DNA of 64,000 nucleotides, from NCBI GenBank assembly GCA_016702605.1, contig JADJDQ010000021.1, positions 1,426,001 through 1,490,000 of the forward strand. The letters are read 5' to 3'. The notes below the pieces were generated by a model. It was not told the origin of the DNA. It made no database searches and worked only from the letters and a program-made list of their open reading frames with translations. Source of the DNA: Candidatus Intricatilinea gracilis (lineage in GTDB: Bacteria; Pseudomonadota; Gammaproteobacteria; Burkholderiales; Burkholderiaceae_C). This document shows positions 18,259 to 27,482 of the stretch, one piece after another. Both the position numbers and the translations under genes were made by a program. How positions within the stretch are numbered: the stretch's first letter is position 1; every line of letters starts with the position of its first letter.

Positions 18259-19398
18259 TCAGGTTGGCAACTCGACCGTGCGCGCGCAGGCCAGGCCGGA
18301 CGAATCGAACAGATGCAGATGTTCGGGCAGCAGGCGCAGGGTGACGCCGGTGCCGGGCGCAGGGCGAACGCTGCCTTCGACACGCACCGTCACCTGTCGG
18401 GCGTCGGGCGCCTGATAGTCGACGTACAGCAACGAGACGTCGCCCAGGCGTTCGACATGGCGAACCTTGACCGGCAGACCAGCACCCTCGCCCTGCTCAC
18501 CCAGGTGCAGGTTCTCGGGCCGCACACCCAGCGAGATGGCCGACCCGGGCGGCACGTGGCGCGCATCGACCGCCACCTTGAAATGCTGGCCGGCCACCTC
18601 GACTTCGGCCAAACCAGGCTCTGAGCGCAACATCTTGCCGGGCAGGATGTTCATCTTGGGGCTGCCGATGAACTCGGCCACGAACAGGCTGGCCGGGCGG
18701 TGGTACAGGTCCATCGGTGTGCCGATCTGAGCCACGCTGCCGCGCTCCTCGATGAGTTTGCCGGTGTGCAGCAGCACGATCTTGTCGGCCAGGGTCATGG
18801 CTTCGACCTGATCGTGCGTCACGTAGATCATGCTGGCCGTGCCGATGTCGTGGTGCAGCTTGGCGATCTCCAGCCGGGTCTGCGCCCGCAGCGCGGCGTC
18901 GAGGTTCGACAGCGGCTCGTCGAACAAGAAGACCCGTGGCTCCTTGACGATGGCCCGCCCGATCGCCACGCGCTGACGCTGGCCGCCCGACAGCGCCTTG
19001 GGCAGGCGCTCGAGCAGCGGCGTGAGTTGCAGCACCTCGCCGGCCTGTTTCACCTTCTCGGCGATGGTGGCCTTGTCGACACCCGCCACCTTGAGGCCGA
19101 AGGCCATGTTCTCGGCCACCGTCATGTGGGGGTACAGCGCGTAACTCTGGAACACCATGGCCACGCCGCGTTGTGCCGGGGGCATGTCGTTGACACGTTG
19201 CCCTTCGAACAACAGTTCACCCGAGGTGATGTCTTCCAGACCCGCGACCATGCGCAGCAGCGTCGACTTGCCACAACCCGACGGCCCGACGAAGACGCAG
19301 AACTCGCCGTTCTCGACGACAAGGTCGGCGTTCTTGATGGTCAGTGGCAGGCCCGGGGCGTAGCGCTTGCAGAGCTGCTTGAATTCAATGCGTGACAT
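18259..19398 (-). CDS. malK: maltodextrin ABC transporter ATPase, MalK/UgpC family
   Basis: A 379-residue ABC ATPase with Walker A GPSGCGKST, the Q-loop region VFQSYALYPHMTV, ABC signature LSGGQRQRVAIGRA, Walker B VFLFDEPLSNLD and the H-loop in YVTHDQVEA. A C-terminal TOBE regulatory domain (about 240-379) carries IGSPKMN and LGVRPENLHL blocks, as in MalK and UgpC. It powers the MalEFG importer from the cytoplasmic face. It lies three genes downstream of malG, after the two extracytoplasmic amylases, and 138 bp before glgB. Family members often energise several sugar importers, but the operon position makes maltodextrin the likely substrate. Confidence 0.93.
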   Translation of the reverse strand: MSRIEFKQLCKRYAPGLPLTIKNADLVVENGEFCVFVGPSGCGKSTLLRMVAGLEDITSGELLFEGQRVNDMPPAQRGVAMVFQSYALYPHMTVAENMAFGLKVAGVDKATIAEKVKQAGEVLQLTPLLERLPKALSGGQRQRVAIGRAIVKEPRVFLFDEPLSNLDAALRAQTRLEIAKLHHDIGTASMIYVTHDQVEAMTLADKIVLLHTGKLIEERGSVAQIGTPMDLYHRPASLFVAEFIGSPKMNILPGKMLRSEPGLAEVEVAGQHFKVAVDARHVPPGSAISLGVRPENLHLGEQGEGAGLPVKVRHVERLGDVSLLYVDYQAPDARQVTVRVEGSVRPAPGTGVTLRLLPEHLHLFDSSGLACARTVELPT

Positions 19399-19548
19399 CG
19401 CGGACTCGACAGTGGAATGAATGGCCCGACGGACTTCAGGGGGTCCGCCAGGAAGACTGAAACGGCGACAGGGTCGGTGACTACGTCGGGTGCAGGTGAA
19501 CGATCGGCTCGGTGCGTGGTGATGGCGGCGATGGCGGCGATGCCTCGC

Positions 19549-21261
19549 TCAGGGTGAGACCACTTCGAGCAAGACGGCCGCAGCGGCGCCGACCAGTTTC
19601 ACCACCCCGGCCTGCACGGTGTAGCGCCTGTTGCTGTAGGCATCACGCAGCGCCGTGCCGTCGGGCCACAGGCTGGCCACGGGCAGTGCGGCACCGGCGG
19701 GCGCATCCAGCGCAACCACGACGCGGTCACCACTGGCCGCGTCGCTGCGGCTGAAGACATAGGGCGTTTCGGCCAGGCGCTGATGAGTGCCACGTGCCAG
19801 CGCCACGTGGCGAGCGCGAAATTGGCCGAGCAAACGCCAGTGGCGCAGCACCTCGGCGTCGGGTGTGGCCCAGTTCATGTCCGACCGGATCGCCTGCTGC
19901 GGGTCGCTGCTCGGCACCGGGCCGGGCGGGCGCGCGGTTTCGTCGCCGTAGTAGATCTGCACACCACCGGGAGCAAGCAGCAAGGCATTGCCGGCCTCGA
20001 TGAGACGGGCACGGTCGAAGAGTTTGGTGTCGTGCGACGAGATGTAGTTGAGCATCTGCGCCGGCTTGCCGGCTTGCAGCGCGGCGTAGCGCGAGAAGAT
20101 GGGCTCGGGCTGACCGTACTGACGCCCCAGATCCTGGAATTCGAAGTTGATCATCGAGTCGAAGCCGGCCTCGTGCAGCTTGCCGCGTTCGGGTCCGTGG
20201 CCCCAGTATTCACCGGTCATCCAGAACGGTGCGTCGTCGATCTTCTTGCCTGGGTTGGCAGCCTTCCAGTCGGCCAGCGCGCGGGTCGATGCCTGCTTGA
20301 GCTGGGTCCAGGCCTCGGGCTCGACATGTTTGACCGTGTCGGCGCGAAAGCCGTCGATGCCGTAGTCGCGCACCCAGTCGCTCAGCCACTTCACCAGATA
20401 AGCCCGCACGGTGGTGTCGGGCAAGTCCACGGCGCGGGTGTCGGCCTTGCCTTTCAGGAACTTGGGCAACGTGACGGCCTCGGTGCTTTCGGTGCGGAAA
20501 TCCGGAAGATAGGCCAGCATGCCGGTGAGGTCGTCCTTGCCCCCATCGATGTAACCCGGCAGGCCGGCGCGCACCCAGGCGCGGCCCCACCAGTCGCCGA
20601 AGCCGAAGTTGTTGTAGTCGATCTGGCGGTGGTAGTTGGATAGCGTCGCCTTCTCGAGCGCACGTGGCCACAACACCGGCACGTTCAGGTCGACGGCGGT
20701 CTGGATGTCGAGGTAACCCGGGTGGTTCATCACCACGTCGAACAAGACACGGATGCCCTGGGCATGGGCCATGTCGACGAACTCGCGCAACTCGGCAGGT
20801 GTGCCCATGGACTTGTCGAGCACGGTGTAGTCGAGCGCGTAGTAGCCGTGATAGGCGTAGTGCTTGAACGCCTTGTTGCCACCCACCACCCAGCCGTGGA
20901 TCTGCTCGTAGGGTGCGGTGATCCAGATCGCGTTGACGCCGAGTTGCCTGAACCAGCCATCCTTCAGCTTGGCTGTGAGGCCGGCCAGGTCACCACCGTG
21001 GAAGCTGCCGACGTCGGCCTCAGGATCACTCTCGCGCTTTCGGCCGTAGCTCTGGTCGTTGGCTTGGTTGCCGTTGTGGAAGCGATCGGTGATGACGAAG
21101 TAGACGATCGGGTTGTCGGCAAAACTTCCACCCTTGGCAACGATGGCAAGCGGGGGCGACGACGCAGCGGTCTGCGCCTGCGCATCGAGCAAGGGCTGCA
21201 GCGCCGCCCAGCCCAGGGCGAGCACAAGCAGGCAGCGGCGCAGGATGGACATCAGCGTCAT
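19549..21261 (-). CDS. malS: periplasmic alpha-amylase, MalS-like
   Basis: From ATG 21261 the 570-residue protein has a signal peptide (MTLMSILRRCLLVLALGWAA, probably cleaved near AQAQ-TAAS). The GH13 barrel includes GIRVLFDVVMNHPGY, DYGIDGFRADTVKHVEP (catalytic Asp), FWMTGEYWGHG (catalytic Glu) and YISSHDTKLF (third carboxylate). The blocks AYHGYYALDYTVLD, LAYLPDFRTEST and VQIYYGDETARPPGP closely follow E. coli MalS as I remember it. MalS cuts maltodextrins in the periplasm, releasing maltohexaose. The start is 7 bp beyond the stop of the upstream amylase. It is shorter than E. coli MalS (676 residues), mainly at the N-terminus. Confidence 0.92.
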   Translation of the reverse strand: MTLMSILRRCLLVLALGWAALQPLLDAQAQTAASSPPLAIVAKGGSFADNPIVYFVITDRFHNGNQANDQSYGRKRESDPEADVGSFHGGDLAGLTAKLKDGWFRQLGVNAIWITAPYEQIHGWVVGGNKAFKHYAYHGYYALDYTVLDKSMGTPAELREFVDMAHAQGIRVLFDVVMNHPGYLDIQTAVDLNVPVLWPRALEKATLSNYHRQIDYNNFGFGDWWGRAWVRAGLPGYIDGGKDDLTGMLAYLPDFRTESTEAVTLPKFLKGKADTRAVDLPDTTVRAYLVKWLSDWVRDYGIDGFRADTVKHVEPEAWTQLKQASTRALADWKAANPGKKIDDAPFWMTGEYWGHGPERGKLHEAGFDSMINFEFQDLGRQYGQPEPIFSRYAALQAGKPAQMLNYISSHDTKLFDRARLIEAGNALLLAPGGVQIYYGDETARPPGPVPSSDPQQAIRSDMNWATPDAEVLRHWRLLGQFRARHVALARGTHQRLAETPYVFSRSDAASGDRVVVALDAPAGAALPVASLWPDGTALRDAYSNRRYTVQAGVVKLVGAAAAVLLEVVSP

Positions 21262-21268
21262 GTCTGGC

Positions 21269-22995
21269 TCACTCCACGGCAAACACGGCAAAGGACTGGG
21301 CCGGCACACCAATCAAGGCAGCCCCGCTGGCATCGGCGGCGGCGCCAGCTGCGCCGACAGGCCACAAACGTCGCAACGCGGCAGAGGACGGCAAGCCAGA
21401 GACGTTGGCAGTGGCGGCAGCTGCGCCGTAGTTGAAGACGACCAGCGTGCGTTCGGTCGTGGCGCCGGTCGTGACCTCTCGCCTGAAACTCATCACGGTG
21501 CCACTCGCCGTTGCGCCGGCATGGTTGCCCTGCATCAGCGATGGCCGTGAGGTGCGCAGCGCAATCACCTGCTTGTAGTAGTTCAGCAGCGAGTTGGCAT
21601 TGCCCTGCTGGGCCACGACGTTGTTGCTGGCGACGTTGGCCGAGTTGGCACGAAACCCGGCACGGGTGCTGAAACCCGCTGGGTCGACGTTGCTGGACGC
21701 GATGTTGTTTGACGACCAACTCATCGGCGTACGCAGGCGTGGGTCACCCGTCAGGCTGGACGCACCGGCCATGCCGATCTCCTCGCCGTAATAGATGAAG
21801 GGTGTCGTGCCCTGCAGCAGGTTGGTGGCGGCAGCCAGACGGTAGACCGCGTTGTCGCCACCGGCCTGGTCCCACAGGCGATCACCCGCGAACGAATCGT
21901 GATTGGAGATGAAACTGGCCATGCCGGCTGGCGCAGCCGTGAAATAGGCCGACACCCGTGAGATGGCCGCGGTGTTGCCCCTGGCCGCATTGACCACGTC
22001 GCCCTGCAGGCCGAAGGCGAAAGCACTGCCGCAGGAATTGGCTGCACCGAACAGTAGCGGCGCCGCAGGTGATTCACACACCATGTAGCGGTTGGTGTAG
22101 CCGGCCACGACCTGGCGCACACCGTTCATCACGACGTGGTTCTCGGGCTGGCTCTCCCAGCCACTGCCAGGGGTCGAACCGTTCGGGCCGTTCTCGACCA
22201 GGTTGCCGACGGCGTCGAAGCGAAAACCGTCGACACCGCGGTTGAGCCACAAGCGCAGGTTGTCGTGGTGATAGGCCACCACCTCGGCCTTGCGCAGGTT
22301 GAAGTCGGGCATGGTGCGGGTGAAGGCCGCGAAGTAGGCACCGCCAGCGTTGCCCAGGTACCAGGGGTTGCTGCCGAAGACGTTCCAGCCCGACGGCGCA
22401 TTGTTCTGCCACACGTACCAGTCGCGGTAGGTGTTGGAGGGCGAGTTGTCCGAGTTGAGGAACAACGCGTTGCTCGACGCGCTGTGGTTGATGACGTAGT
22501 CGATGACCACGCCGATGCCGCGCAGGTGCGCCTGCCTCAGCAGTTCGTCGAAGTCCGCCAGCGTGCCGTAGTCGGACTCGATGCTGCGGTAGTTGGCGAC
22601 CGCATAACCGTGGTCACGGTCCAGGCTCTGGGTGACCGGCATCAGCCAGATGCCGGTGATGCCCAGATCCTTCAGGTAGTCCAGGCTTTGTGTCAGACCG
22701 GGCAGGTCGCCGATGCCGTCACCATTGCTGTCCTTGTAGCCACGCACGTAGATCTCGGCGAAGACGCCGTTCTTCCACGTGGCGGGCAAGGATGAGCCGG
22801 GTCGGCGGCCGCCACGGCGCTCACGTCCACGGCCGGAGGTGGTGGCAGCGGGCCGCCGCCTCCACCACCGCCGCAGGCCATCTGGCACGTGGCGAGCAGG
22901 CCCGCCATCAGCACAAGGGCGCCTCGGCGCGCGACAGGCACGGAGCGTCCTGCCAGGCGGGAACTGGTGATGGGCTGTGCGGACAGTGCTGCCAC
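21269..22995 (-). CDS. secreted or lipoprotein-anchored alpha-amylase, one frameshift near the N-terminus
   Basis: The signal sequence begins at ATG 22995 (MAALSAQPITSSRLAGRS, hydrophobic core ALVLMAGLLATCQMAC). The cysteine at the end is followed by seven glycines and a Pro-rich linker, suggesting a lipoprotein. The frame is lost near 22790; adding one base there joins it to ATWKNGVFAEIYVRGYKDSNGDGIGD, the start of an uninterrupted GH13 barrel. Without the shift the enzyme frame would begin at 22888 with non-homologous sequence. Catalytic residues are D in GVDGFRFDAV, E in YMVCESPA and D in FISNHDSF. It should cut starch or maltodextrins at the cell surface or in the periplasm, upstream of malS. 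Confidence 0.85.
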
Positions 22996-23018
22996 GGCTG
23001 TGCCTTCGTGCCGACGGA

Positions 23019-23453
23019 TCAGGAGCAGGGTGACTCGGCGCGCGCCTTCTTGGCGTCGTCGAGGTTGAAGTAGATCTTGCGATCGCCGCTGTTGACCCAG
23101 ATCTCCTTGAGGGTCTTGCCGTCGAACTTCATGTCGCGGCCGCCTTGCTCCTTGGAGTCACCCTTGTGGATGATGTAGTTGACGTTGCCCGAGTTGCCGA
23201 ACTCGCTGAAATCGGCCTGCCAGAACACGCCGAAGTCGTTGGTACCGGTGATCGGCAGTGGCTTGCCCCACTCGACGCCGGGGATGGGGATGCCGGGGTT
23301 CTTCCAGGCATGCAGGCCCCAGCCTTCGTAGTTCTTGTCGCAGCGGTTGTAGTTGATGACGACCTTGCCTTCGGGCGCGGCCATGGCCGGGGCGGATACA
23401 CCGGCCAGGCAGGCCAGGCCGATCAGGCAGGACAAGAAGCGGGTACGGTTCAT
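23019..23453 (-). CDS. small secreted stand-alone CBM41-like (pullulanase-associated domain) protein
   Basis: A 144-residue protein from ATG 23453, with signal peptide MNRTRFLSCLIGLACLAGVS ending near PAMA-APEG. The mature part is essentially one domain of the bacterial pullulanase-associated type: VVINYNRCDKNYEGWGLHAW, DFGVFWQAD, NYIIHKGDSKEQGG and KEIWVNSGDRKIY. In pullulanases this module (CBM41/PUD) binds alpha-glucans; here no catalytic domain is attached. It may capture maltodextrin or starch in the periplasm or outside the cell. It lies 92 bp after malG and 23 bp before the amylase start. ATG 23453 is preceded by AAGGAGACC on the coding strand. Confidence 0.85.
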   Translation of the reverse strand: MNRTRFLSCLIGLACLAGVSAPAMAAPEGKVVINYNRCDKNYEGWGLHAWKNPGIPIPGVEWGKPLPITGTNDFGVFWQADFSEFGNSGNVNYIIHKGDSKEQGGRDMKFDGKTLKEIWVNSGDRKIYFNLDDAKKARAESPCS

Positions 23454-23545
23454 GAAGGTCTCCTTGATGGTGGACAGGGGAAAACAAACAGATCGGATCA
23501 CCGACAGCCAGAGGCAAGGCCACGCGGCCTTCATCGCTGCAGAGA

Positions 23546-24436
23546 TCAACCCTTGGTGCCGCCCGCGGTGAGGCCGGCGATCATCCATTTCTGCGCGATG
23601 ACGAACACCACCGTGATGGGCAGGCCAGACAGGATGGCCACCGCGGCGAAGTCGCCCCACTTGAAGTTGTGCTCGGCCACGAACAACTTGGTGCCCACGG
23701 CCAGGGTGAGGTTGTCCTGCTGGTTGAGCAGGATGGAAGCCACCGGGTACTCGATCAGCACACCGATGAATGACAGCAGGAACACCACCACCAGAATCGG
23801 CACGGCCATGGGCAGCAGCACCAGCCGGAAGGCCTGCCAGGGTGTGGCGCCGTCGACCTTGGCGGCTTCTTCCATCTCGAAGGGAATGGTCTCGAAGTAG
23901 CCCTTGATGGTCCACACGTGCATGGCGATGCCGCCCGAATACGCCAGCAGCAAGGCCCAGTGCGAGTCGATGCCGAAGGCCGGAAAGGCCGAGCCGATGC
24001 GGTCGAAGATGGCGTAGATGGCCACCAGCGCCAGCACGGCGGGGAACATCTGCATCAGCATCAGGCTGGTGAGCACATGCTTGCGGCCGCGGAACTTCAT
24101 GCGCGCCAGCGCGTAGGCCGCGGTGGTCGAGAAGAACAAGGTGATCAGGCCCGACAGCGTGGCCACCTTGACCGAGTTCCACAGCCAGCGCAGCACCGGC
24201 AGTTCGGGCTCGACGAGTTGGCCGTTGGCCGCCTGGTAAGGCAGGCCGAAGGCATAACGCCAGTGCTCGAAGCTGATGGTGTCGGGTATCAGGCTGCCCG
24301 AGGCGAAGTTGCCGGGCCTGAACGACACCGACAAGACGACCAGGAACGGGAAGATCGTGACGAGGCAAAAGCAGATCAGGAAGGCATGGGCCGCCAATGC
24401 GCGCCAGCGCTGCGACTTGTCGACGACGATGGGCAT
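23546..24436 (-). CDS. malG: maltodextrin ABC transporter permease MalG
   Basis: A 296-residue inner-membrane permease with about six transmembrane segments; the first begins AFLICFCLVTIFPFLVVLSV. The EAA loop that docks on MalK reads EEAAKVDGATPWQAFRLVLLPMA at about residues 190-212. The C-terminal segment before the stop contains KWMIAGLTAGGTKG, as in MalG proteins. It forms the import channel with MalF. The start is 9 bp after the malF stop, so the pair is tightly coupled. Confidence 0.94.
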   Translation of the reverse strand: MPIVVDKSQRWRALAAHAFLICFCLVTIFPFLVVLSVSFRPGNFASGSLIPDTISFEHWRYAFGLPYQAANGQLVEPELPVLRWLWNSVKVATLSGLITLFFSTTAAYALARMKFRGRKHVLTSLMLMQMFPAVLALVAIYAIFDRIGSAFPAFGIDSHWALLLAYSGGIAMHVWTIKGYFETIPFEMEEAAKVDGATPWQAFRLVLLPMAVPILVVVFLLSFIGVLIEYPVASILLNQQDNLTLAVGTKLFVAEHNFKWGDFAAVAILSGLPITVVFVIAQKWMIAGLTAGGTKG

Positions 24437-24445
24437 GGTCGGCTC

Positions 24446-25996
24446 CTAGCGGTTCTGCTCGGCCAGACGCGTGAAACGCATCTGCAGCAGGGTGATGGCG
24501 GCCACCAGCAGGAAGATCACGGTCGAGATGGCCGAGGCCAGACCGAACTGCTGACCCGAATCCTGGAAGGCCATGCGGAAGGTGTACGACACGAGGATGT
24601 CGGTGGTACCCGCTGGCACGCTGATATCCAGAAAGTCGGGCCGCCCGCCGGTGAGCAGCGTGATCAGCACGAAGTTGTTGAAGTTGAAGGCGAAGGCCGA
24701 GATCAGCAGCGGCGTGAGCGGCTTGAGGATGAGTGGCGCGGTGATCTGGGTGAAGTTTGTGATCGGGCCGGCGCCCGCCACCGCCGAGGCCTCGTACAGG
24801 TCGGACGGGATGGACTTGATGAGACCCATACACACCACCATCATGTACGGGAAACCCAGCCAGGTATTGACGATGAGGATCATCGCCTTGGCAAGGAAGG
24901 GGTCCGACGTCCACGCCGGCTTGATGCCGAAGAGTGCGTTCAGGATGAGGTTGATCTCGCCCAGGTTCTGGTTGAACAGGCCCTTGAAGATGAGGATCGA
25001 GATGAAACCGGGCACTGCATAGGGCAGGAACAACAGCAGTCGGTACACACCCTTGAACGCCAAGCCTTCCCAGTTGAGCAACACGGCCAGGAAGATGCCA
25101 AGAGACGCGCCGAACAGCACGGTCAAGGCGGCGAAGGCCACCGTCCACAGAAAGATGCGGCCAAAGGGCTCGCGGAACTTGCTGTCGGTGAAGATGCGTT
25201 TGTAGTGGGCGATGCCGATGCCGACCTGAAAACCCGGCTCCTTGCGATCACCGGCCGACGTCTCGAAGAATCCGGTCTTGAGGTTGGGCTTGAGCACCGA
25301 CTTGTCATCGTTGTTTGTGAGGCTGCCGTCGGGGTTGGACGTGTAGAGCAACTGCACAGGTCCGAACTCGCGCAGGGATGTCATGCGCAGTTTGTTGCCA
25401 CCCGGCAGCACGAGCGTCAGTGCCTTCAGGTCGGCCTGCTGGGCGATGACCTCCTTGAGCGGCAAGGCGTCACCCAGCACCAACTTGGCCGACGCTTCTT
25501 CCTGCAGGTGTACCTCGAGCACCGCGCGGTCCTTGAGCGCGAGTGGTGTAGAGACGAAGCTGTTTTTCTCGTCGTCCTGATCTTGCAGGCGCAAGCGGTA
25601 TTCACGCCCCTCGCCGTGAAGGCTGAAGGCATACCCCGGCCCCGGGCCGCGGAAGGTCTCGTCGAGAAAGTAGCTGCGCGCGCGCTCATAGTCGAGCAGG
25701 TTGCGCGAGCTGTAGTTGGTGAAGCCGATGGCAATGGTGTAGACCATCGGGAACACCACGAACACGACGGCCGCGGCCACCCCTGGAAAGAGGTATCGCA
25801 GCGCCATGGTCTTGGCCGATGTGTAGGTCCACAGCGCCAGGCTGAGGATGACGAGCAGCGTGCCGGCCAGCAGCGTTTCACCGACCGCGTAGACGACTGT
25901 CACCAGGTAGAGCGCAGCCAAGGCGCTCAGGGCCATCAGCGCCTTCACACCGTAGCGCCTCAGGGTCGGGGAAGTGCTCATCTGAACTCGCAGCAA
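24446..25996 (-). CDS. malF: maltodextrin ABC transporter permease MalF
   Basis: A 516-residue permease, the length of E. coli MalF (514). Three N-terminal membrane segments (about residues 17-90) precede a large periplasmic P2 domain (about 110-275; YSSRNLLDYERARSYF, PLKEVIAQQADLKAL), then five more membrane segments. The EAA loop reads YEASAVAGAGPITNFTQITAPL. P2 contacts the binding protein MalE in the E. coli transporter. The gene follows malE after 94 bp and is 9 bp from malG. Confidence 0.95.
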   Translation of the reverse strand: MLRVQMSTSPTLRRYGVKALMALSALAALYLVTVVYAVGETLLAGTLLVILSLALWTYTSAKTMALRYLFPGVAAAVVFVVFPMVYTIAIGFTNYSSRNLLDYERARSYFLDETFRGPGPGYAFSLHGEGREYRLRLQDQDDEKNSFVSTPLALKDRAVLEVHLQEEASAKLVLGDALPLKEVIAQQADLKALTLVLPGGNKLRMTSLREFGPVQLLYTSNPDGSLTNNDDKSVLKPNLKTGFFETSAGDRKEPGFQVGIGIAHYKRIFTDSKFREPFGRIFLWTVAFAALTVLFGASLGIFLAVLLNWEGLAFKGVYRLLLFLPYAVPGFISILIFKGLFNQNLGEINLILNALFGIKPAWTSDPFLAKAMILIVNTWLGFPYMMVVCMGLIKSIPSDLYEASAVAGAGPITNFTQITAPLILKPLTPLLISAFAFNFNNFVLITLLTGGRPDFLDISVPAGTTDILVSYTFRMAFQDSGQQFGLASAISTVIFLLVAAITLLQMRFTRLAEQNR

Positions 25997-26090
25997 TGCC
26001 GGAAGCGTCGCCGGACAGGTGCCGGCCGGTCCGCCGGGCGATCGAGTGATCGACCCGGCGGTGGTTGACAGCGATCTGGTAGGTTTCAGC

Positions 26091-27293
26091 TCACTTGGAC
26101 AGGATGCGCTTGGCAGCGGCGTCCATCGCCTCCTTGGGCGACTGGCGTGCTTCCATCACATTGCCCAGGGACGACACCATGGCCGACCAGAAACGACCCA
26201 TCTCGGGGTTGTTGGGCATGGGCAGTCCGTCCTGCGCCGAAGCCATCACGGCCGCGATGTTGGGGTCAGCCTTGAGCTCGTTGTAGTAGGCGATGTTGGC
26301 TGGCACACCGATGGCCTCAGCCTCGTTGATCATCTTCAGGCCCTTGACCTGCAGCACGTAGTTCTCGATGAACTCGGTGGCCAGGTCCTTGTTGGGCGAG
26401 GCCTTGTTGATCATGATGCCCTTGACGCCGACGAAGGGCGACGCCTTCTTGCCGTTGACCATGGGGATCTTGGCCACACCGAAATCGATCTTGGCCTTCT
26501 TGAGGTTGTCCCACGACCACGGGCCGTTGATCATCATCGCGACCTTGCCTTGCGCCATGCCACCTTCCATCTCGGCGTAGCCGCTGCCTTCGGGCATGTA
26601 CTTCTCGCGCAGCAACTTGTCGAGCAAGGTGACACCGGCCACGGCGCCGGCGTTGTTGACGCCGGTATCGTTGGGGTCATAGGTACCGTCGGGCTTTTGC
26701 TTGAACGCATACCCGCCACCAGCCGACAGCAGCGGCCAGGTGAAGTAGGTGTTCGTGTAATCCCACAAGATGGCTTTCTTGCCCTGGCCGGACAAGGTCT
26801 TGTCCAGCGCCATCACCTCTTCGAAGGTCTTGGGCGGCGTCTTGACCAGCGCCTTGTTGTAGACCAGGCCGATGGCCTCGATCGAATACGGATAGCCCCA
26901 GGTCTTGCCACCGACGCTGAAGGCCTTCCAGGCCAGCGGGTCGATCTCGGCCTGGATCTTCTTGCTCGGCGAGAGCGGCTGAATGAGACCACCGGCGATC
27001 CACTCGCCGATGCGGTCATGCGCCCAGATCCAGATGTCCGGGCCCTTGCCAGCGGCTGCCGCCTGCTGAAACTTGCCGGGACCGTCTTCGGGCGCCTCGA
27101 CGGTAACGGGCACGCCAGTCTTCTTGGTGAATTCTTCGGCCACCCGGGCCATGCCCTTGGCACCGTCGACGCTGTACCAGACCAGCAGTTTGCCCGGCTC
27201 GGCAGCGACGGCCTGGCCCGCACCAAGGGCGCCGATCGCGACCAGGGCAGAGCTCAGGGTAGTAAGTACGAAGTTGCGCTTTGAAGGATGCAT
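26091..27293 (-). CDS. malE: periplasmic maltodextrin-binding protein MalE
   Basis: ATG 27293 is preceded by AGGAG at optimal distance; an in-frame upstream codon at 27338 is rejected. The 400-residue precursor has the signal peptide MHPSKRNFVLTTLSSALVAI ending near AVA-AEPG. The mature protein starts KLLVWYSVDGAKGM and includes GKGPDIWIWAHDRIG, KTWGYPYSIEAIGLVYNKAL, AMMINGPWSWDNL and EIGRFWSAM-like blocks, all characteristic of MBP. It delivers maltose or maltodextrins to MalFGK. It lies 189 bp downstream of lamB, a gap that contains a hairpin, so its amount may be set separately. Confidence 0.95.
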   Translation of the reverse strand: MHPSKRNFVLTTLSSALVAIGALGAGQAVAAEPGKLLVWYSVDGAKGMARVAEEFTKKTGVPVTVEAPEDGPGKFQQAAAAGKGPDIWIWAHDRIGEWIAGGLIQPLSPSKKIQAEIDPLAWKAFSVGGKTWGYPYSIEAIGLVYNKALVKTPPKTFEEVMALDKTLSGQGKKAILWDYTNTYFTWPLLSAGGGYAFKQKPDGTYDPNDTGVNNAGAVAGVTLLDKLLREKYMPEGSGYAEMEGGMAQGKVAMMINGPWSWDNLKKAKIDFGVAKIPMVNGKKASPFVGVKGIMINKASPNKDLATEFIENYVLQVKGLKMINEAEAIGVPANIAYYNELKADPNIAAVMASAQDGLPMPNNPEMGRFWSAMVSSLGNVMEARQSPKEAMDAAAKRILSK

Positions 27294-27386
27294 GGGAGCT
27301 CCTGGTTGACTTGTGGTGGTCGCCGGGTGGCTGCGCACGCGAGCCGTCGCCCCGAGACCTCGATTTGGTAGCCGCGAGTACCCGAC

Positions 27387-27404
27387 CGGGCACAGCCGTG
27401 CCCG
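27387..27404 (-). terminator. hairpin in the lamB-malE intergenic region
   Basis: CGGGCAC-GGCT-GTGCCCG (minus strand) gives a perfect 7-bp stem with a 4-nt loop between the lamB stop and the malE start. It has no T-run. It might act as a partial terminator or an mRNA-stabilising end, separating porin and binding-protein levels. Confidence 0.4.
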
Positions 27405-27482
27405 TCGAGCCCCGCATCACAGCGCGTTCTACCCGATCACACGCGTCACGCGGGATCGTGTGTTCGCGCCTCGATCAGCGTG

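Noticed and set aside
23019..25148. A 709-residue minus-strand frame across malF and malG
   Set aside because: Only its last 144 codons (CBM41-like protein from 23453) are real; the rest is a GC-rich shadow of the two permease genes.
23918..26068. A 716-residue plus-strand frame opposite malF and malG
   Set aside because: Composition is Arg/Gln/His-rich with no fold or motif; it is antisense to well-supported permeases.
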